NCBI GenBank assembly: GCA_038238115.1
Contig: JBBRYB010000088.1
Coordinates: 1-11,050 of the forward strand
Source of the DNA: JBBRYB01 sp038238115
GTDB taxonomy: Bacteria > Actinomycetota > Actinomycetes > Propionibacteriales > Nocardioidaceae
Reading direction: 5' to 3'
DNA length: 11,050 bases
The notes beneath the pieces were generated by a model, which was not told the DNA's origin, did no database searches, and worked only from the letters and a program-made list of their open reading frames with translations. The position numbers and the translations under genes are program-made. Of the stretch, positions 6,481 to 11,050 are shown piece by piece. Each line of letters starts with the position of its first letter. The first letter of the stretch is position 1.

Positions 6481-7969
6481 TCAATCCGGGTCCACGTCCG
6501 TACCGATGTGCACCCGGCTCTCCAGCGCAGACGCGACGGCATCGAACTCGAGGAGCGCGGCGGTGAGATCCTCGACGATCTCGCGGGCGATGATCTCGGG
6601 GGACGGCAGGTTGTCGGCGTCTTCAAGCGACTCATCACGCAGCCAGGTGATGTCGAGGTTGACTTTGTCGCGGGCGATGAGCTCGTCGTACGTGAACGAC
6701 TTCCACCGCTCCGACTCGACCCGCTCGTCGCGAGGCTTGCCGGGCAAGTACGACGCAACGAAGTCGTCGAGGTCATCGCGACCCAGCGGGCTTTCTTGAG
6801 GGTGAAGTGCTTGTTGGTCCGCAGGTCGTAGACCCACAGCTTCTGGGTCCAGGGCTGCTCGGCGGCTGGCTTCTTGTCGAAGAACAGCACGTTGGCCTTC
6901 ACTCCGGGCTTGTAGAAGATGCCTGTCGGGAGGCGGATCAAGGTGTGGAAGTCGAAGGCGGTCAGCAGTTTGCGACGCAGCGTCTCGCCGGCGCCGCCCT
7001 CGAAGAGCACGTTGTCGGGCAGGACGACGCCGGCGCGGCCGTTGATGTCGAGGATCGTCATGATGTGCTGAAGGAAGTTGAGCTGCTTGTTGGACGTCGT
7101 GACGACGAAGTCTTGCCGGAAGATCTCCGCGCCGTCGTCGTCACCGCCACCGATGTCGGTGGACGAGCTGCGGCCGAACGGCGGGTTTCGCCAGCACGAC
7201 ACTCCACCGCTCGCCCGGGTCGGCGATCAAGGCGTCCTTCTGGTCGATGAGCGAGTCGCCGGTGATCGAACCGAGGCCGTGGAGCAGCAGATTCATCGAC
7301 GCGAGCCGGGAGGTGGTCGCACCGATGTCGACCCCTCGCACGAACTTCGTTTGCAGGTGCTTCTTCTCGTCCGGCGTGAGCCCACCAGCACCCCGGCTGG
7401 CGTAGGCATGAGCGGTGAGCAAGAACCCGCCGGTGCCGCAGGCCGGGTCAAACGACCTGATCAGCGACCGTTGGCTGAACGACGTCGACGATCGCCCGGA
7501 TGAGGGCACGCGGGGTGAAGTATTGGCCCGCCGTCGACTTGGTGTCCCCGGCGCTGCGCTCCAGCAACTCCTCGTATGCGTCGCCGTTGATGTCGGCGCC
7601 GGCCGCTGACCAGTTCTCCTTGTCGATGTAGTCGACGATGAGGGTCTTGAGGTGGGACGGGTTGGAGATCTTGTTCTGCGCACCCCGATAGATCGCGCCC
7701 AGCACTCCCGGCTGGCTCGCGAGCCCGCGCAGGACATGGTTGTAGGTGTCCTCCAGCGCCTCACCCGACAGGCCGAGCAGCCGGTGCCAAGAAAGGTCCT
7801 CCGGCACGACCCGCTCGGGGTTGAGCGGCCGGGTGGCACGCTCCTCGGCCATCTTGAGAAACAGCAGATAGGTGAGCTGCTCTGTGTACTCGTACATGTT
7901 GACGCCCGAATCGCGGAGCACGTTGCTCCCCGCGACAAGCTTGGCTACGAGACGGCGCGAGTCGGACAC
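6481..7969 (-). pseudogene. hsdM: Type I restriction-modification DNA methyltransferase subunit HsdM, three frameshifts
   Basis: HsdM is the N6-adenine methyltransferase of Type I systems and works with HsdS. Starting at GTG 7969, the HsdM N-terminal helical domain (TEQLTYLLFLKMAEE) and STAGQYFTPRALI lead to a break at about 7452-7456. The next frame gives the AdoMet-binding motif DPACGTGGF and then GVDIGATTSRLASMNLLLHG. A +1 shift in the AAA run at 7186-7188 falls exactly in the catalytic motif: one frame reads LAKPAV, the restored frame LANPPFG. The third frame continues GVVLPDNVLFEGG and NVLFFDKKPA to HFTLKK, where an A-run at 6792-6794 is one base short; RDDLDDFVASYLP then follows and TGA lies at 6483-6481. 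Repaired, it would be about 496 residues, normal for HsdM. Two of the three shifts are in A-runs, so read errors need exclusion. It begins 12 bp after the vapC remnant. Confidence 0.9.
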
Positions 7970-7981
7970 AGGTGCAGTCTT

Positions 7982-8338
7982 TCAGGCGAGCAGACTAAGG
8001 CCCGGCGCGCCCGCATAGATGTCCTCTCCCGCAAGGAGCTCAACCCCTTTGGCGATCGCGCAGGCGGCGACCCAGCGATCAGCTGTGTGGAACTTGTCAT
8101 GAAGGGCGTGGCCCGTTCGCCGGCACTCGGCAGAGAGGGCGACATGGGCATCGATCACAGCGTTATCGACCCCGACCGTTGGAGTCCGGTCGAGGATCAC
8201 CCGAAGCTCGAGCATCCGTCGCTCGCCCCACCCGTCGACCAGCGCACCCACGAGCAACTCGGTCCGTGTCTGAAACGAGATGAGCACCTGTCGTCCGGTC
8301 AACCGTTCCCGCCAGCGAGCGATCCGCGTGTCCGACCG
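7982..8338 (-). pseudogene. VapC-like PIN-domain toxin, N-terminus missing
   Basis: The C-terminal three quarters of a VapC-type PIN-domain ribonuclease are present: RIARWRERLTGRQVLISFQT, ELLVGALVDGWGERRM, DAVIDAHVALSAECRR-like text (read VDNAVIDAHVALSAECRR) and HTADRWVAACAIAKGVELL, ending at TGA 7984-7982. The conserved acidic positions in ELLVGAL and in TADRW are there. The first strand with the catalytic Asp (usually LLDTN) is missing. Upstream of about 8330 the minus-strand sequence stops resembling VapC and instead is the complement of a plus-strand protein fragment. No antitoxin gene (vapB) is next to it. The remnant lies 12 bp before hsdM and so sits inside the restriction-modification operon. 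It is probably inactive. VapC identity is from family motifs; the exact breakpoint is uncertain by about 10 bp. Confidence 0.72.
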
Positions 8339-8429
8339 ACACCGCACACCGCACGGTCTCGGGCTCTATCTCGCGCATCTGCGCCTGGGTATCGACCCGG
8401 AGTTGGTGGAAAGGAGGTCAGCGGCATGA
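8328..8429 (+). pseudogene. Fragment: C-terminal end of a DKHR-type HEPN-like protein (X-like), opposite strand
   Basis: Read on the plus strand, the fragment gives VSDRHRTPHGLGLYLAHLRL and then GIDPELVERRSAA before TGA at 8427-8429. DRHR..H followed by a hydrophobic helix is a recurrent ending of HEPN-like proteins whose N-terminal half has the pattern ELRAALDNCLY, which is what the minus-strand remnant at 8836 has. The stop overlaps the ATG of the next fragment (ATGA), and AAGGAGG within this fragment is that gene's ribosome binding site, so this is the true end of a coupled gene. Its 5' part is cut at about 8330, where vapC sequence begins on the other strand. That the two halves belong to one gene is inference. 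Confidence 0.5.
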
Positions 8430-8502
8430 GCACGCAATTCGAGTTTCACTTGAAGGGCGCGAAAGCCCCAGAGTGCGAGTTGGACGCTGACCACCTCCTG
8501 CC
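8426..8502 (+). pseudogene. Fragment: N-terminal start of an unrecognised gene (Y) with a strong ribosome binding site
   Basis: ATG at 8426 follows AAGGAGGT (8411-8418) with ideal spacing and overlaps the stop of the preceding fragment. The product begins MSTQFEFHLKGAKAPECELD and continues ADHLL, about 25 residues in all. After 8502 the plus frame runs on only as the antisense shadow of the minus-strand X gene, and GAGTGG (rc) at the boundary already belongs to X. The gene is therefore cut at about 8500. A beta-strand-rich small protein start is suggested; the function is unknown. Confidence 0.55.
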
Positions 8503-8836
8503 ACTCGAGTCGCGTCGCGGACGGCGGTGGATTCTGGCCCGAGACGAGGACTGCGACCGCATACAGGCAGTTGTCGAGCGCGGCGCGAAGCTCGTACAGG
8601 AGCTCACCGAAAACGACGGACAGCTCCACGGGAAGTGGGACCACGCGGCGGAGGCGGGCGACGACGGTGCCGTCATCCTCGACGGAGCGGTCGAGAGCAT
8701 GAGGTCGCTGGCTCAGATAGTCCGCCCAGATCTGACCGAACGATTTGTAGTGCTCCTCAGCCCGATCCAGCCGCGCGTGCAGCAGCCGAACCTCGAACTC
8801 GATCGGTTCAAGAGAGGCAGGAAGCGGAGCGGTCAC
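8501..8836 (-). pseudogene. HEPN-like protein X, N-terminal 112 residues, coupled to hsdS
   Basis: GTG at 8836 overlaps the hsdS TGA by 4 bp (GTGA), so the gene was translationally coupled to the specificity subunit. The protein opens with PIEFEVRLLHARLDRAEEHY, passes through VARLRRVVPLPVELSVVFGE and reaches LLYELRAALDNCLYAVAVLV (79-98) and SATRLEW (106-112). The pattern xxLRxALDxxxY is typical of HEPN-like accessory proteins of unknown role. Beyond W112 (8501) the open frame continues to 8366 but only as the complement of the plus-strand Y and X-like fragments, so the native C-terminus is absent. The missing end probably resembles the DRHR..H fragment at 8328-8429 now found on the opposite strand. 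A truncated product of up to 156 residues could still be made. Confidence 0.6.
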
Positions 8837-10080
8837 GCACCGATCATCGCGGCCTCCTCCGACAATTCACCGATGTCGGAGGTGAGGCGGCCCGAGAAGA
8901 CCGCAGCGAGCAGTGAGCGACGAAGTGCAGCGGAGCGACGCTGCGATGCAGCCAGTTCGCGTCGGAGGCGAGCGTGGGCTACGTCGATCTCTCCCCGGCG
9001 ACCGAGTAGCTCATCACGACGTTCGTCGCCCGGTAGCGGAATCTCGATCGCTTTGACCACCGACAGGTTGAGGTTCGGCTGAACGCCGCCGGCGGCCAGC
9101 CGGCGGAGCTTGCTGTAGTTGGCGTCGAGGACAAGGCGAACCCACGGCCGGAGGGACGAGTCGTGGAGGACAACAGCCGCACATGCCTGGTTGGTCGTCG
9201 CGTCGATCCCGAGCTCGGCGGCGGTTCCGCGAGTCTTCCCTTCGCCGTGCATGGCGATGAGGAGCACGCCAGCGGGCACGACCTTCAGCGTCGTCTCCTC
9301 CAGCGCCTTCGGCGTCACGAAGTGAGTCGCCCTGGTGATGAGACCCTGATGCAGGTCGCCGCTCGTGATCCAAGGGATCGTTCCGCCGTCGTGGAACTCC
9401 CTGTTGCCCTTGAGCGGAGTCAACCCGCTGCTGATCTTCGATAGAGACCCCAGCGTCGCCACCGTCACGCCCGGCAACCGGCGCGCTCGCCCAAGCGCCT
9501 GAGAGAGCGCAGCGTCGCGCAGCGCAGAGAGGCGTCGCACCGACTTGCGGATCGAGTCGTCGGCGGCGTCGAGGCGGGAGAGGTGGTCTTCGAGGAGGTC
9601 GACGATGCGACGCTGCTCGGGGCGAGGCGGAAGCGGCGTCGGCCAGGAGGCGAGTCGTGCGCGGCCGATGTGATGGATGCCCACACCGCGGGAGTGCTCG
9701 ACGAACTGCCCGTCGAGTGCGAGGTAGCGGAAGTAGTGAACAAGGAACTTGGAGTCGTGCTCCCGTGGCCGCACGCGGATCAGGGTGTTCTGGAAGGCAC
9801 ACTCGGCGATCTCGCCGGTCCAGAGGGCGGGCTTGCCGACCTCACCAGGACTCCCGGAGGCCTCGCTGAGGACGATGTCGCCGGGCTCCATCCGGTAGGT
9901 GGACATCTCGTCGGCGGTGAAATTCATGGTCTTCACGTCGGAGAGATCGAGACCAGCCCACCTGACATTGGCGGCGCGGATGTAGGGGCGCATCGAGTCG
10001 CCGGAGTGGTTCTTTGGCGCGCGCTGTCGTCCAAGCCGGACCTCAGCGAGGTCGGCCAGCGGCACGACGGGCCAAGTCAT
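8833..10080 (-). CDS. hsdS: Type I restriction-modification specificity subunit HsdS
   Basis: HsdS recognises a bipartite DNA target and docks two HsdM subunits. The 415-residue reading frame is complete and has the normal layout. Target recognition domain 1 runs to about residue 150 (with RPYIRAANVRW at 31-41 and FQNTLIRVRP at 96-105). It is followed by a conserved spacer PLPPRPEQRRIVDLLEDHLS (149-168) with a long helix. Domain 2 occupies about 200-345 (GTIPWITSGDL at 233-243, GVQPNLNLSVVKAIEIPLP at 332-350), and the second conserved helix ends LRRSLLAAVFSGRL (386-399). ATG at 10080 overlaps the hsdR stop (ATGA), so translation was coupled; its own stop overlaps gene X. It is intact although hsdM and hsdR are broken, so it could at most lend specificity to another HsdM in the genome. 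Confidence 0.93.
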   Translation of the reverse strand: MTWPVVPLADLAEVRLGRQRAPKNHSGDSMRPYIRAANVRWAGLDLSDVKTMNFTADEMSTYRMEPGDIVLSEASGSPGEVGKPALWTGEIAECAFQNTLIRVRPREHDSKFLVHYFRYLALDGQFVEHSRGVGIHHIGRARLASWPTPLPPRPEQRRIVDLLEDHLSRLDAADDSIRKSVRRLSALRDAALSQALGRARRLPGVTVATLGSLSKISSGLTPLKGNREFHDGGTIPWITSGDLHQGLITRATHFVTPKALEETTLKVVPAGVLLIAMHGEGKTRGTAAELGIDATTNQACAAVVLHDSSLRPWVRLVLDANYSKLRRLAAGGVQPNLNLSVVKAIEIPLPGDERRDELLGRRGEIDVAHARLRRELAASQRRSAALRRSLLAAVFSGRLTSDIGELSEEAAMIGA

Positions 10081-10590
10081 CCGGTGAGTTCCTTGTTGAG
10101 CTCATCGATGAGAGTGGCGGCGCGGTCACCGAGGTCACGGATGGCGCCGCCGGTGCCGCCGTTCTCAACGAAAGGCGGCTGGTCAAGGTCGGCGGGGGTG
10201 ATTCCGGCGGAGGAAGCAACGACCTGGACCATCCGGTCGAGCCACCACCGCTCGGCAGGCGAGAACGGCACACCTGACTGCTCTTGCTGGGCGAGCCAGG
10301 CGGCGTACTTCTCCTGGATCTGATCGGCGTACGGCACGAGCTTGTCGTCCTCGCCCAGGGTGAACCGAATCAGGGAGACGAGGTCGGTCAGGGTGCGGTG
10401 GGTGGAGGTGCGGGCGACGTACTCGGGGTCGAGGGCGACGTAGGCGCCCCAGATGATGTCGGGGGTCCAGTTGTGGGGCGGTCGGGCGATGCGGTCGGCC
10501 AGCTCCTTGATGTCGCTGAACGCGATCCGCCGGCCGACCTTCTGGTCGCTGGCCTCGGCGAGCAAGAGCAGTTGTTCGACGCCAGCTCGG
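10077..10590 (-). pseudogene. hsdR: Type I restriction endonuclease subunit HsdR, C-terminal stump
   Basis: About 170 residues match the C-terminal domain (EcoEI R_C type) that joins HsdR to the HsdM/HsdS core: FSDIKELADRIARPPHNW, then TLTDLVSLIRFTLGEDDKLV, the signature PFSPAERWWLDRM and AIRDLGDRAATLIDELNKEL, to TGA 10079-10077. HsdR is normally near 800-1000 residues; the nuclease and both helicase domains are gone. The open frame extends to 10685, but before about LLLLAEASD the text is only the complement of a plausible plus-strand protein end (10593-10679), so I place the break near 10590. The stop overlaps the hsdS ATG by 4 bp. No restriction activity is possible from this stump. Confidence 0.85.
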
Positions 10591-10592
10591 TT

Positions 10593-10679
10593 ATGCATTT
10601 CAGCGGCGGGCGCCAGAAGGAGCGCTGGTTCCACCTCCATGACCTGAACGCCTTCAACGAGTTCATCGCTCGCTTCTAG
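10593..10679 (+). pseudogene. Fragment: C-terminal end of an unrecognised plus-strand protein
   Basis: The plus frame from about 10593 reads MHFSGGRQKERWFHLHDLNA and FNEFIARF before TAG at 10677-10679. The mix of aromatic, charged and helix-forming residues looks like a genuine protein end, more so than the minus-strand text over the same bases. It begins exactly where the HsdR stump stops. Family and function are unknown; a chance open frame remains possible. Confidence 0.35.
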
Positions 10680-10867
10680 CAGCAAGGCGGGCTTCCGGGT
10701 CCTTCGTCGTTCCCCGGACCGACATGACTCCGGCTATCCGTGGCCCATCTGGTCCGCTCCGCGCATACGCGCAGGCAGCCAGGCGCGTCATTCTGCCGCG
10801 CATTTCTCGCGCCCGGTCTTGACCTTTCGCGGCCCCGGCGCAAGTGCGCTCGACAGTCCAGGTCGCG

Positions 10868-10909
10868 ATTGAACTTAGCCTGAGGGTATGACTAGGCGCC
10901 GAGTTCAAT
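10868..10909. repeat. Imperfect inverted repeat downstream of the right-edge gene
   Basis: ATTGAACT (10868-10875) is mirrored by AGTTCAAT (10902-10909), and inside it GCCT (10878-10881) pairs with AGGC (10894-10897) across an asymmetric internal loop. It lies about 25 bp after the stop of the minus-strand gene ending at 10935, so it could act as a terminator hairpin. No T-run follows on that strand, and an operator dyad is an alternative. Confidence 0.45.
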
Positions 10910-10934
10910 ACCGTAAGCCTCCTCGGATGACCGG

Positions 10935-11050
10935 TCAGCTCAAGGCGTCGCAGAATGCCCCTTCGCCCTTGGTGAAGGTGTCGTGGACGCCATGGAAGAC
11001 GATCGGCTGGGCTTGTTCGTTGAAGGCCACTCGCCCGGTGTCGTGCAGGA
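10935..11050 (-). CDS. C-terminal end of an unrecognised protein, 5' part outside window
   Basis: The last 38 codons of a minus-strand gene enter from the right edge: LHDTGRVAFNEQAQPIVFHG, then VHDTFTKGEGAFCDALS before TGA at 10937-10935. Codon use is strongly GC-biased in the third position, as in the intact genes, and the text reads as beta-strands followed by a short helix. The family cannot be identified from so little. The 250 bp between this stop and the fragment ending at 10679 show no gene apart from weak open frames. Confidence 0.6.
   Translation of the reverse strand, partial: LHDTGRVAFNEQAQPIVFHGVHDTFTKGEGAFCDALS

Noticed and set aside
7652..9082. A 476-codon plus-strand open frame across hsdM, vapC and hsdS
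   Set aside because: It is the antisense shadow of high-GC minus-strand genes. It has arginine- and serine-rich low-complexity text and no family motif. Only the piece at 8426-8502 within it, with its own strong ribosome binding site, looks real.
10663..10908. 81-codon minus-strand open frame ending RGTTKDPEARLAARSER
   Set aside because: The end vaguely recalls the start of some HNH proteins, but it has a TTG start, no good ribosome binding site and no HNH motif, so no gene is called.

Overview
High-GC DNA with GTG starts and a codon choice strongly biased to G/C in the third position, most like an actinobacterium. The gene families seen (a rifampin ADP-ribosyltransferase of the Arr family, a DUF3024 protein, actinobacterial-style HsdM/HsdS/HsdR and VapC proteins) fit that assignment. 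The genus cannot be fixed from the window.

Layout. Positions 1-1834 hold metabolic or resistance genes: the C-terminally cut arr gene (minus), an intact VOC/glyoxalase-fold protein (minus), and a divergent alpha/beta hydrolase (plus). The hydrolase is broken twice, by a Pro in place of the nucleophile Ser and by a frameshift. Positions 1835-2694 contain no gene. They carry a 9-bp inverted repeat, a 21-bp direct repeat, paired TGCGGACT iterons and, just before the next gene, three 10-bp repeats spaced exactly 23 bp apart. Positions 2695-3969 encode an intact plus-strand DUF4143 ATPase. From 4011 to 10590 almost everything is on the minus strand and reads as a decaying defence island. In transcription order (high to low coordinate) it holds an hsdR C-terminal stump, intact hsdS, the start of a DKHR-type HEPN-like gene (called X here), a rearranged patch, an N-terminally cut vapC, hsdM with three frameshifts, an intact winged-helix MNT plus HEPN pair, a frameshifted DUF3024 gene, and two decayed unrecognised genes. 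A further gene end enters at the right edge.

How the genes relate. hsdR, hsdS and X are joined by two 4-bp stop/start overlaps, so X was probably translated together with the Type I restriction-modification specificity subunit. The MNT and HEPN genes overlap by 19 bp and form the best-preserved functional unit of the island: a probable nucleotidyltransferase/HEPN toxin-antitoxin pair. The Type I system should not restrict or modify DNA, because hsdM is interrupted and hsdR has lost its nuclease and helicase parts. Between vapC and X, 8328-8502 looks like a small in-place inversion. The C-terminal end of an X-like protein and the start of its coupled downstream gene (Y) lie there on the plus strand, facing the N-terminal part of X.

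Caveat. Several of the frameshifts fall in short homopolymers, so sequencing indels must be excluded for those. The Ser-to-Pro change, the TAG in the 4868-4417 gene, the lost start codon at 4404 and the truncations and inversion cannot be explained that way. No CRISPR array, rRNA, tRNA, integrase or transposase was found.
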